Positions 1-6,341 of a DNA stretch of 21,362 bases are shown here, in pieces. The DNA comes from a virus, in IMG/VR virus record IMGVR_UViG_3300030103_000375, positions 1 through 21,362 of that record; one strand, 5' to 3'. The stretch's first letter is position 1. Every line of letters begins with the position of its first letter. The notes below the pieces were generated by a model. It did no database searches and was not told the DNA's origin. It worked only from the letters and a program-made list of their open reading frames with translations. The translations under genes were made by a program, and so were the position numbers.

Positions 1-440
1 TCAAGAACAAGTTCTTAGTTAAACTTTTAAAATCAAAAGGTTTAAAAGGACAAGAGTTAGAACAGACTCTGAAAGATATATCAGGTAATGATGGGTCAGT
101 AGAGGATTTGAGTATACTAACAGATGATGAGAAGGAAGTATTTAAAACTGCTAATGAGATAAATCAGATATGGGTAGTTGAACATGCTTACAAAAGACAA
201 GAGTTTATCTGTCAAGCACAATCAGTTAATCTATTTTTTACTTTACCAAAAGCAACAGAAGACCAAGACATACATGATGATTACATGCAGTATGTCAATG
301 ATGTACATTGGTATGGTATGAATAAATTAAAATCGCTGTATTACTTTAGGTCTAATGCAGCAAGAAACGTAGAGAATGTTAACATTAAAGTTCCAAGGAT
401 TCGTTTAGATGAGGTGGACTGTATAGCCTGTGAGGGGTAA
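1..440 (+). CDS. nrdA: Ribonucleoside-diphosphate reductase alpha subunit, C-terminal part (5' end outside window)
   Basis: This is the 3' end of a class I ribonucleotide reductase large subunit, which reduces ribonucleoside diphosphates to deoxy forms in the cytoplasm for phage DNA synthesis. The frame is open from base 3 to the TAA at 438-440, giving about 145 residues. The block NQIWVVEHAYKRQEFICQAQ, followed by SVNLFF, YVNDVHWYGMNKLKSLYY and FRSNAARN, matches the C-terminal part of NrdA proteins. The chain ends in CIACEG: a CxxC pair at the extreme C terminus is the expected redox-active tail that re-reduces the active site through thioredoxin or glutaredoxin. The catalytic barrel lies upstream of the window. 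nrdB follows at 788 after two small genes, supporting the call. The TTG at 108 is internal and not a real start. Confidence 0.9.
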   Translation, partial: KNKFLVKLLKSKGLKGQELEQTLKDISGNDGSVEDLSILTDDEKEVFKTANEINQIWVVEHAYKRQEFICQAQSVNLFFTLPKATEDQDIHDDYMQYVNDVHWYGMNKLKSLYYFRSNAARNVENVNIKVPRIRLDEVDCIACEG

Positions 441-442
441 TT

Positions 443-586
443 ATGAATTGTTATCATTGTAATACAAAATTAATATGGGGTGGAGACCACGACATAGAAG
501 ATGAGAATGAAGACTACAGTATTGTTAGTAATCTTTCTTGTCCTAAGTGTGGTTCTTTTGTAGAAGTTTATTTACCAAAGGAGTAA
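443..586 (+). CDS. 47-aa zinc-ribbon protein between nrdA and nrdB
   Basis: A short ORF starts with ATG two bases after the nrdA stop and is preceded by the purine-rich GAGGGG at 432-437. The protein has two CxxC knuckles, C3-x2-C6 (CYHC) and C33-x2-C36 (CPKC), separated by a very acidic linker (HDIEDENEDY). This is the layout of a single zinc ribbon. Its function is not known; an accessory or nucleic-acid-binding role is possible. The next gene starts two bases after its stop, so it is translated within the nrd operon. Its position, start signal and four paired cysteines make it a real gene. I recall similar small zinc ribbons in marine phages, but this was not checked by search. Confidence 0.8.
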   Translation: MNCYHCNTKLIWGGDHDIEDENEDYSIVSNLSCPKCGSFVEVYLPKE

Positions 587-588
587 TT

Positions 589-807
589 ATGATAAAAGAA
601 AAATTATATAATGCTTTGTATGATAGATATAAAGCAAGACAATCAGAAGCTTTGTGTAATATTCAAATGTATTTTAGAGAAGGAGTAGGTGTAGCTGACC
701 ATCCTGATTTAGTAGATACAGTTGATAAATTATTTGAAGATTACGCAGAGGCAACAGAAAATTTAAAATTATTAGAGGAGAATAAATATGAGTTTGTTGG
801 GCAATAG
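589..807 (+). CDS. 72-aa conserved phage hypothetical protein upstream of nrdB
   Basis: I do not recognise a function. The ATG at 589 follows a good ribosome binding site (AAAGGAG at 577-583) and gives a 72-residue, acidic, probably all-helical protein with the segment FREGVGVADHPDLVDTVDKL. The frame is open further upstream, but the longer version would begin inside the zinc-ribbon gene without a binding site, so ATG 589 is preferred. The 3' end overlaps the start of nrdB by 20 nt, which suggests translational coupling. It lies wholly inside the ribonucleotide reductase operon. An accessory role in nucleotide metabolism is only an inference from position. Confidence 0.75.
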   Translation: MIKEKLYNALYDRYKARQSEALCNIQMYFREGVGVADHPDLVDTVDKLFEDYAEATENLKLLEENKYEFVGQ

Positions 808-1762
808 AGATTATTATAAACCGTTTGAATATCCATGGATGTTTGATTACTATGTATTACAGAATCAAATGCATTGGATGCCAGAGTCTGTGCCTTTACA
901 TACAGATGTAAAAGACTGGCAAGAACTTACAGACACAGAAAAGAATTTATTAACACAGATATTTAGATTGTTTACTCAATCGGATGTTGATGTGGCTAGT
1001 GGTTATATAGATAAGTATATGCCTATCTTTAAAAAACCGGAAGCAAGAATGATGATGTCTTCTTTTGCTAACATGGAATCAATCCATCAACATGCTTACA
1101 GTTTACTACTTGATACTGTTGGTATGCCTGAATTAGAATATAAAGCATTTGCTGACTACGAAGAGATGGCAGACAAGCATGACTACGTTGGTAACTTTAA
1201 ACCTAGTAAAGCTAAAAGAGAAACTATAGCAAAGACTCTTGCTGTTTATTCTGCTTTTACAGAAGGACTACAACTCTTCAGTAGCTTTGCAATCCTATTA
1301 AACTTTCCAAGGTTCGGTAGAATGAAAGGCATGGGACAGATAGTTACTTATTCTATTCGTGATGAGTCTATGCACGTTGAAGCTATGACTAAACTATTTA
1401 GAGAGTTTATAAAAGAGAACGTAGATATATGGACAGATGATTTTAAGAAAGAACTTTATGACATCTGTAGAGAGATGGTAACATTAGAAGATAAGTTTTT
1501 AGATTTAGTATTTGAGATGGGTGACATACAAGGACTAACTAAAAAAGATATGTACGCTTACAATAGATACATAGCTGATAGAAGATTACTACAACTTGGT
1601 TTGAAAACTAATTATGACCAAAGAGAGAATCCTTTAGGTTGGTTGGATGAAGTAACTGGTGTCGAACATCAAAACTTTTTTGAAGGACGTGCTACTACTT
1701 ACATGAAAGCTGGACTTAGAGGTAGACAAGATAACATAACATTTGCAGGATTTGAAGAATGA
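788..1762 (+). CDS. nrdB: Ribonucleoside-diphosphate reductase beta subunit (class I, tyrosyl-radical type)
   Basis: This 324-residue protein is the small subunit of class I ribonucleotide reductase, which houses the dinuclear metal site and radical and pairs with NrdA. By comparison with E. coli NrdB the metal ligands can be picked out: D66 (QSDVDVA), E97 and H100 (ESIHQHAY), E159 (FTEGLQLF), E193 and H196 (RDESMHV). Y104, seven residues after E97, sits where E. coli Y122 carries the radical, so this is a tyrosyl-radical enzyme and not a Phe-substituted class Ic type. Length fits phage and bacterial NrdB of 320-375 aa. AGAGGAG at 773-779 serves the ATG at 788. The stop overlaps the cytochrome start by 4 nt (ATGA). 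Confidence 0.95.
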   Translation: MSLLGNRDYYKPFEYPWMFDYYVLQNQMHWMPESVPLHTDVKDWQELTDTEKNLLTQIFRLFTQSDVDVASGYIDKYMPIFKKPEARMMMSSFANMESIHQHAYSLLLDTVGMPELEYKAFADYEEMADKHDYVGNFKPSKAKRETIAKTLAVYSAFTEGLQLFSSFAILLNFPRFGRMKGMGQIVTYSIRDESMHVEAMTKLFREFIKENVDIWTDDFKKELYDICREMVTLEDKFLDLVFEMGDIQGLTKKDMYAYNRYIADRRLLQLGLKTNYDQRENPLGWLDEVTGVEHQNFFEGRATTYMKAGLRGRQDNITFAGFEE

Positions 1763-2202
1763 ATGATATGTTTGGTTATGTAATAGGAATCTTTGGGTTT
1801 CTTTTTGGTATATTAGTTCTTACATATGACAACTTAGAGTATAAAGGTTATTCAAGTGCTCATAGTTGTTCAGGTGATTGTTATATTAAATATGTCGAAG
1901 AACATGGAACATCTGTAGAAATAGAACAAAGAAAAAAAGAAATAGCAAAGGCAGATGAGTTTAGTTCTATAAGAGGCTTATGGTCAGGATGTGCTGCTTG
2001 TCATGGTCAAGACGGTCAAGGTATGGGTGCATTCCCTAAACTTGCAGGGCAAACATCTGATTATATAAGTCAAAGATTATATGCATATAAAAATAGAGAA
2101 CAAATTGGTGCTATGTCATCAACTATGTGGGCACAAGCTGGAATGTTAAGTGACCAAGATATTAAGTTAATAAGTAAATTTATAGAGGAAGGTATAAACT
2201 AA
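1759..2202 (+). CDS. Membrane-anchored c-type cytochrome (class I, c553-like), phage-encoded
   Basis: This 147-residue protein has an N-terminal membrane anchor (about residues 5-23) and a soluble C-terminal cytochrome c domain (about 72-147). The heme-attachment motif CAACH is at residues 78-82, followed by GQDGQGMGAFPKLAGQ, typical of c553-like monoheme cytochromes. The distal methionine ligand is probably M119 or M123 in the stretch before LSDQDIKLISKFI. A second cysteine pair, C37 and C41, lies just after the anchor in a charged linker and is not a heme site. It would act on the periplasmic face as a one-electron carrier and would need the host cytochrome c maturation machinery. Its ATG overlaps the nrdB stop by 4 nt, so it is co-translated with ribonucleotide reductase. 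Its electron partners cannot be told from sequence. Confidence 0.88.
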   Translation: MNDMFGYVIGIFGFLFGILVLTYDNLEYKGYSSAHSCSGDCYIKYVEEHGTSVEIEQRKKEIAKADEFSSIRGLWSGCAACHGQDGQGMGAFPKLAGQTSDYISQRLYAYKNREQIGAMSSTMWAQAGMLSDQDIKLISKFIEEGIN

Positions 2203-2426
2203 TGAAACAGAAAGAAGCAACTCTGTTAGGATATAAAGTATTATATAGTAGAACTGGTAAGTTAATTACTGAGAGAGTTTCTACAGATATTAAAGAATTA
2301 AAACCTTATTTTAGTCCAGAAGAGTATGCAACATTACAAACTGTGGTGCGTGAAGGTACAAGAAAGCTCGATGAGATACATAATTACATCGAAGCTAACC
2401 TAAATGCTCGAATTATGACAGATTAG
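2202..2426 (+). CDS. 74-aa hypothetical protein, last gene of the nrd-cytochrome operon
   Basis: I do not recognise this gene. Its ATG shares one base with the cytochrome stop codon (TAATG) and GAGGAAGG lies at 2185-2192. The 74-residue protein is charged, with a short N-terminal beta-like part (LLGYKVLYS) and a helical C-terminal half containing FSPEEYATLQTVVREG. There is no signal peptide, membrane segment or cysteine. It closes the plus-strand operon; the next 120 bases are non-coding and then genes run in the opposite direction. Confidence 0.7.
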   Translation: MKQKEATLLGYKVLYSRTGKLITERVSTDIKELKPYFSPEEYATLQTVVREGTRKLDEIHNYIEANLNARIMTD

Positions 2427-2443
2427 AGAAAATTGACCTCACC

Positions 2444-2521
2444 AGATGCTCTGTATTGCATTATCTGATAGTACCTAATGCGATAGGTATCGTAAGACTG
2501 ATATTTTAATACAGAGCTTCT
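2444..2521. other. Long imperfect inverted repeat in the convergent intergenic gap
   Basis: The 123-base gap 2427-2549 separates the plus-strand nrd operon from minus-strand hsp20. It holds a 14-nt inverted repeat with one mismatch: 2444-2457 (AGATGCTCTGTATT) pairs with 2508-2521 (AATACAGAGCTTCT); the inner ten pairs are perfect. Inside, 2471-2477 pairs with 2484-2490 (GTACCTA/TAGGTAT, one G-U) around a 6-nt loop, and TATC at 2462-2465 can pair with GATA at 2500-2503. An alternative hairpin is GCATTA/TAATGC at 2458-2463 and 2476-2481. Neither flank has a run of T, so it is not a textbook Rho-independent terminator. A bidirectional terminator, RNA stabiliser or structured RNA are the options. 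A smaller palindrome, TAGCTA-TAAT-TAGCTA at 2541-2556, spans the hsp20 stop codon. Confidence 0.5.
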
Positions 2522-2549
2522 CCGTGCCTCTGAGAGGATTTAGCTATAA

Positions 2550-2963
2550 TTAGCTAGATATACGTATCTTTTTAGGCTTTTCTTCCTCTGGAATGTTCTT
2601 TTCCAGTTCAATCACCAAGATACCATCAACAACTACTGCATCTTTTACTTCAACATACTCTGCTAGAGCAAATGTTTTAGTGAAGTCTTTTTCAGATATA
2701 CCCTTATGGATATATTCTACTCCTTTCTTCTCATCTGTTTGTACAGCAGATACAGTAAGTGTTTTATCTTTAACCTCAACATCAATGTCTTCGACTTTAA
2801 ATCCTGCCATTGCTATTTCGATTCGATATGTCTCACCTGATTTAACTATGTTATAAGGTGGATAGTTTGTTTGAGGTATTGATGCTCTTTGAAGTGTATC
2901 AAAGATTTCATCAAACCCAACTGAGAACGGACTGAATTGTCCAAATGCTTTTAAATGTGTCAT
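2550..2963 (-). CDS. hsp20: Small heat-shock protein of the Hsp20 / alpha-crystallin family (IbpA-like)
   Basis: This 137-residue protein is an ATP-independent holdase chaperone that binds unfolding proteins in the cytoplasm. The alpha-crystallin domain spans about residues 34-122, opening with NYPPYNI and containing YRIEIAMAGF and the closing AVVVDGILVIEL, the usual A-x(n)-GxL signature. The C-terminal extension carries the I-x-I oligomerisation motif (I133-R-I135). Length fits bacterial IbpA-type proteins. Hsp20 genes are known in marine phages, where a role in virion assembly or host proteostasis has been proposed. The start ATG is preceded by AAGGAG. It has its own perfect sigma-70 promoter and a probable RNA thermometer, and no clear terminator separates it from the cyclase gene, so late read-through is also possible. 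Confidence 0.95.
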   Translation of the reverse strand: MTHLKAFGQFSPFSVGFDEIFDTLQRASIPQTNYPPYNIVKSGETYRIEIAMAGFKVEDIDVEVKDKTLTVSAVQTDEKKGVEYIHKGISEKDFTKTFALAEYVEVKDAVVVDGILVIELEKNIPEEEKPKKIRISS

Positions 2964-2965
2964 AT

Positions 2966-2988
2966 TAACTCCTTAATAAAGCAAGTTA
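2966..2988 (-). promoter_or_regulatory. ROSE-like RNA thermometer hairpin over the hsp20 ribosome binding site
   Basis: In the minus-strand transcript, UAACUUGCU (2988-2980) can pair with AGGAGUUA (2973-2966) around the 6-nt loop UUAUUA. The pairs are U-A, A-U, A-U, C-G, U-A, U-G, a bulged G (2982), C-G and U-A. The bulged-G UUGCU opposite AGGA is the hallmark of ROSE elements, known RNA thermometers of bacterial small heat-shock genes. The hairpin buries the Shine-Dalgarno sequence three bases before the start codon. A second small hairpin lies upstream (GAGTG at 3013-3009 with CACTC at 2995-2991). The leader is about 52 nt, shorter than typical ROSE leaders. The pairing is read directly; thermal switching is inferred. 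Confidence 0.7.
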
Positions 2989-3021
2989 TTGAGTGCCGAC
3001 CATTCGCACACTCTTACTTAT

Positions 3022-3050
3022 ATTATAGAGTCTTATTTATGTTTTGTCAA
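3022..3050 (-). promoter_or_regulatory. Perfect consensus sigma-70 promoter for hsp20
   Basis: On the minus strand TTGACA (3050-3045) is followed, after exactly 17 bases, by TATAAT (3027-3022). Both hexamers and the spacing match the optimum for the housekeeping sigma factor. Transcription would start near 3015, giving a leader of about 52 nt before the hsp20 ATG. The -35 box lies inside the cyclase coding sequence, where it encodes a Leu-Thr pair near the C terminus. No heat-shock (sigma-32) or extended -10 signature is seen. The promoter lets host RNA polymerase transcribe hsp20 independently of the late operon. Confidence 0.88.
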
Positions 3051-4784
3051 GTCTATTGTAGTATATATTTCTACTGGCTCTGCTATCCCTTTCATTGCTA
3101 TAGGGTCTAGTTTAATTAGAGGTATGTCTGTTTGTTGTGCAGTATTCTTAGCTATAACTATGTCTTCTCCTACAGCCTTACAACTACTCTCACATCGAGC
3201 TGCAAGATTTACATCTGCACCTATAGCAGTATAATCAAACCTATCTTCTGAACCACAGTTACCTAGCATCACGATACCCGAATTGATTCCTATACCAATT
3301 TCAATACCTAAGTCTGCCTCTTGCATCTTTTCTTTTATTTCTATAGCTGTAAGGATTGCTCTATCTTCGTGCATATCAACATCTATAGGTGCGTTAAAGA
3401 TTGCCATCATTGCATCACCTATATATTTATCAACCATACCACCGTACTTCTTAACTGCATTAGCTTGTATGGTTAATGTCTTGTTCATTAACTCTGTCAC
3501 CTGTTCTGGTTCTAATTGTTCTGATAAGTTTGTGAAGCCTCTGACATCAGTAAACAGCATGGTACAATACTTTCTCTCACCACCTAACTTTAACAGTTCA
3601 GGATTATCTTGTAATTGTTTTACTTGCCTTGGGTCTAGGTAATGTTCAAACTGTTTCTTGATTTGTTGTCTTAGTTTGTATTGCTCTCTGAATCTTAGAT
3701 AGAATTGTTGTAATGACAAAAGTGTCATACATGTCATACTCCATGTGACATCAACTAAAAAGCCTCGTGATATTAAATAGTAACCGAGTCCACCCATCGA
3801 CAGTATCAGCGTACTTGCCAATGATGCACCCATAGTAATACCAAAATGATTTATCACGAAGACGATTAAAAATCCTGAAATGCATAATAAAATAAGTTCT
3901 ATAAATAATCTATAATCTGGAATCTGAGGAGAGTCTATTAAAATACTTTCAGCTAAAGCTGCTTGTATCTTGTGAGGTTCTAATAGTCCCTTTGGTGTAG
4001 CTAACTGTGGCATTACACCGGCAGCAGTCACCCCAACAAAAACAAATGTACCTTCGACATCCATCTCTTCCAATGTTGTTTGTTTTGTATCTACCCAACT
4101 AATCCACTTCCTACCTAAACTATCTGTACTAATAGGTGGTAGACCTCTAGCTCTTATCATCTCTATACCATTCTCGTTGGTCTTTATCTGATAAGTGGTA
4201 GCACCGGCTAGAGTCTTTAATACTTCTGTACCAAAAGCAGCAACCCAACCATCAGGTGTTTGCTGTAGTAATGGTAATCTTCTTACAAGATTATCTACAT
4301 CTACTGGAGCAGATACAGCACCTTGCGTAGCTGATTCACTTAAAGGTTTTATATTCTGTAAAAATCCTTTTGCCTTTGGTAAGTCTACGTCTGGTCCAAG
4401 AATAACAGTACCATGAGTTTCTGGGTACATACCATTGTCAAACTCTGGCATAGCTAGTACACTTGATGCATAGCTTAATACATCTGCAAATATTTTATCA
4501 CCACCAAACCTATCATCTTGTGGAAATAATATTACCCAACCAACACCTAGTGCACCTTTGTTGAGTAAGTCAATATGAATACTTGCTAAGTCTTGACGAG
4601 GAAAAGGATAACCACCTTTGAGTTGTACATCTTCCTCTGTAATATTTAAAATAGTAAAATGACCTGAAGGCTCTGGTGTTTGTACTAAAGCATCAAAAGT
4701 TTTTAGTCTTAATACTTCTAATGGTGCAAAATTAAATAATAAAGGTAATGTTAGTAATCCTAGTAGTAAACTTGCGTATTTCAT
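3033..4784 (-). CDS. CHASE2-domain transmembrane class III nucleotide (adenylate/guanylate) cyclase
   Basis: This 583-residue inner-membrane protein should make cAMP (or cGMP) in the cytoplasm in response to an envelope signal. Order: N-terminal TM (about 4-20), extracytoplasmic CHASE2-like sensor (about 25-285), three TM helices (about 291-312, 315-338, 344-362), a linker, and a class III cyclase domain (about 398-560). Metal-binding D413 (LFTDVRGF) and D457 (KYIGDAMM), substrate-binding K453 and transition-state N526 and R530 (NLAAR) are present, so it looks active. The residue that is usually Asp or Thr beside Lys in adenylate cyclases is A523 (YTAIGADVN), so nucleotide choice is not certain. 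ATG 4784 shares one base with the upstream stop (TAATG); an in-frame TTG at 4790 is less likely. CHASE2 cyclases are often neighbours of FecR-domain genes in bacteria, as here. Confidence 0.9.
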   Translation of the reverse strand: MKYASLLLGLLTLPLLFNFAPLEVLRLKTFDALVQTPEPSGHFTILNITEEDVQLKGGYPFPRQDLASIHIDLLNKGALGVGWVILFPQDDRFGGDKIFADVLSYASSVLAMPEFDNGMYPETHGTVILGPDVDLPKAKGFLQNIKPLSESATQGAVSAPVDVDNLVRRLPLLQQTPDGWVAAFGTEVLKTLAGATTYQIKTNENGIEMIRARGLPPISTDSLGRKWISWVDTKQTTLEEMDVEGTFVFVGVTAAGVMPQLATPKGLLEPHKIQAALAESILIDSPQIPDYRLFIELILLCISGFLIVFVINHFGITMGASLASTLILSMGGLGYYLISRGFLVDVTWSMTCMTLLSLQQFYLRFREQYKLRQQIKKQFEHYLDPRQVKQLQDNPELLKLGGERKYCTMLFTDVRGFTNLSEQLEPEQVTELMNKTLTIQANAVKKYGGMVDKYIGDAMMAIFNAPIDVDMHEDRAILTAIEIKEKMQEADLGIEIGIGINSGIVMLGNCGSEDRFDYTAIGADVNLAARCESSCKAVGEDIVIAKNTAQQTDIPLIKLDPIAMKGIAEPVEIYTTIDLTKHK

Positions 4785-5239
4785 TAGCAAGGGACTCTTG
4801 AGCCATCAGCATAGAAGTTTATAGTACAAGAAGAAGTAGTATTAGTTATGTAAATATTTCTTACTACTGCTATACCTAAAGCTGTATTCATAAGAGTATA
4901 GCTATAAGTATTTAAATTTTCTCCAATCAATCCAGCAAATATAATTTTATGAACTACTAATTCTTCTAATGATGGTCTTTTACCTAATATACGATTAGCT
5001 TCTGATATGTTAGGATTTTTTAATCCTTCATAAGTTGTGTAAACATCTAAACCATTTAGTGTCCAATAAATAATTCTTTGCTTTCTCGTTGGAGGTTCTT
5101 TTATTTCTATAAAATTAAAGTTATCTCTAAACTTTTTTTCTAACTCTATAATCTCTTCATCTGGAATAGGTGGTAAAGTTAAATCTAACTCTGCATATAA
5201 TGGACTACATAATAATCCTAGTAATAATAATCTAATCAT
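4784..5239 (-). CDS. 151-aa secreted or membrane protein with a DUF5658-like core, between FecR and cyclase
   Basis: The protein has an N-terminal signal peptide (about residues 1-16, ending LYA) and an acidic proline-containing stretch. Its core resembles DUF5658-type membrane proteins: D65 and T68-T69 (LDVYTTYEG) followed by E80-A-N-R-I-L-G, with K98 nearby. Hydrophobic segments at about 95-106 and 116-132 could be membrane helices. The C-terminal tail carries C138 and the last residue C151, resembling the end of the curlin-like protein. ATG 5239 overlaps the FecR stop by 8 nt, and the stop shares a base with the cyclase ATG, so the three are translationally coupled. No biochemical role is known; linking the periplasmic FecR protein to the cyclase is inference from position. 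Confidence 0.72.
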   Translation of the reverse strand: MIRLLLLGLLCSPLYAELDLTLPPIPDEEIIELEKKFRDNFNFIEIKEPPTRKQRIIYWTLNGLDVYTTYEGLKNPNISEANRILGKRPSLEELVVHKIIFAGLIGENLNTYSYTLMNTALGIAVVRNIYITNTTSSCTINFYADGSRVPC

Positions 5240-6341
5240 TTTGTTTTATTGTTATGGTTGACGAGCTACCACCATTTACTATAATCTGTGTGCTCTTACC
5301 ATTTTGTATTAAGATAACAGTATAAGCATTACTCTTATCTAAATCTACTCTTACTGTATTTTCTAATGCTCTAACAAAAGTTATAGTATTATCTGTAGTA
5401 AAAGTATTTATCTGCGTATCAGGGTCAAACCCTAATGTTGTACCTTTTAAATCTAAATCAGCTTGAAGTAAAGTTTCAGTCTGGTCAAGCTCATTGACAT
5501 CTTGTATAATGTCAAGCAAGTCCTCTAAAAAATTTACGTCAAGGTAATTTATATCTAGCTCTGTAAATTCTAAATCATCATTAGCTAGATAGTCTATATC
5601 AAGGTCATCGAACCCCAGATAATCAACATCAAGTAAGTTATTACTACCACTTGACACACTCTCCTCACTAACATTTATATCCTCCTTTGGTGGATTAACA
5701 ATCAACATATTATCTATTAACTGTAATGTTATATCTAATATTACAGGCTTAGTAGGTTCAGTTTCAAACATAGAAACTGTAGTAGCTTGATAGGGTTGAT
5801 TAAGTATAACCTCACCTATTGCAGTAGCAACAACTATCTCACCACTTGGAGTACCATCATCTTTTGGTAATAGTATAATTAAACTTTCACCAAGTTCATT
5901 TACTGTTACTGTAAAATCTGTACCACGAATTGATACGTTTGCACTAGGAGTACTAATAGCAATGTTCTCTTTATTAATAGTATTTAATTTACCAGTAATA
6001 AATCTTGCTGTCCCACTTGCAAATTGCAAAGCCATCTTAGACTTTGATGGGTCAGGGTCATAGATAAACTCATCTATGAGTAACTGGGAATGTTCTGTTA
6101 ATCTAACCCTAGTATCATTAAGAAATGTTATACCAATCCTACCATTAGTAGTCTCAACATTATCATAACTTTCAATATCAAAAGATAAGGCAGCATCATA
6201 AGGTACATCCCTTACAATCCTGCCTATGCCTTTGAGTTCTGTTACGCTTCCAATACTAGCATCCGACTGCTGTGCCACCGTCATCTTGGATAACACACAC
6301 AGTACCAGAATCACCATTTGAAATAATCTTGAGCCAATCAC
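5232..6341 (-). CDS. Secreted FecR-domain protein with acidic repeats and a curlin-like C-terminal tail
   Basis: The GTG start (6341) gives 369 residues with a signal peptide (about 1-23, ending TVA before QQ). An ATG at 6317 would give a shorter signal lacking the N-terminal Arg. A FecR domain spans about 55-185, with TTNGRIGITFLNDTRVRL and the signature TPSANVSIRGTDFTV. The N-terminal anti-sigma domain of classic FecR is missing, so this is an exported FecR-type protein and probably not a sigma regulator. Residues 237-272 hold four LD[VI][DN][YF]L repeats in a very acidic stretch. The last 30 residues (VILIQNG, TQIIVNGG, STITIKQND) resemble the repeats of the adjacent curlin-like protein. 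The gene overlaps the curlin gene by 86 nt (62 from the ATG). FecR plus CHASE2 cyclase is a recurring bacterial pair. Confidence 0.82.
   Translation of the reverse strand: MIGSRLFQMVILVLCVLSKMTVAQQSDASIGSVTELKGIGRIVRDVPYDAALSFDIESYDNVETTNGRIGITFLNDTRVRLTEHSQLLIDEFIYDPDPSKSKMALQFASGTARFITGKLNTINKENIAISTPSANVSIRGTDFTVTVNELGESLIILLPKDDGTPSGEIVVATAIGEVILNQPYQATTVSMFETEPTKPVILDITLQLIDNMLIVNPPKEDINVSEESVSSGSNNLLDVDYLGFDDLDIDYLANDDLEFTELDINYLDVNFLEDLLDIIQDVNELDQTETLLQADLDLKGTTLGFDPDTQINTFTTDNTITFVRALENTVRVDLDKSNAYTVILIQNGKSTQIIVNGGSSSTITIKQND

Noticed and set aside
547-588. Upstream extension of the 72-aa protein
   Set aside because: It would overlap the zinc-ribbon gene and has no ribosome binding site, whereas ATG 589 has a strong one.
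2448-2517. Possible tRNA (about 70 nt closed by a 10-bp stem)
   Set aside because: There is no T-loop consensus (GTTCRA), the closing stem is 10 bp instead of 7, and the inner hairpins do not form a cloverleaf. It is better described as an imperfect inverted repeat.
2556-2576. Hairpin AGATA-TACG-TATCT followed by TTTT, resembling an intrinsic terminator for the plus-strand operon
   Set aside because: The stem is only 5 bp and AT-rich, and it lies inside the hsp20 coding end where codons explain the sequence.
2593-3642. Plus-strand open frames opposite hsp20 and the cyclase
   Set aside because: Their translations are low-complexity Ser/Ile-rich shadows without binding sites; the minus-strand frames encode clear Hsp20 and cyclase domains.
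5232-6341. Classic FecR anti-sigma regulator of iron transport
   Set aside because: There is no cytoplasmic N-terminal anti-sigma domain and no sigma factor or TonB receptor gene nearby; the protein begins with a signal peptide.
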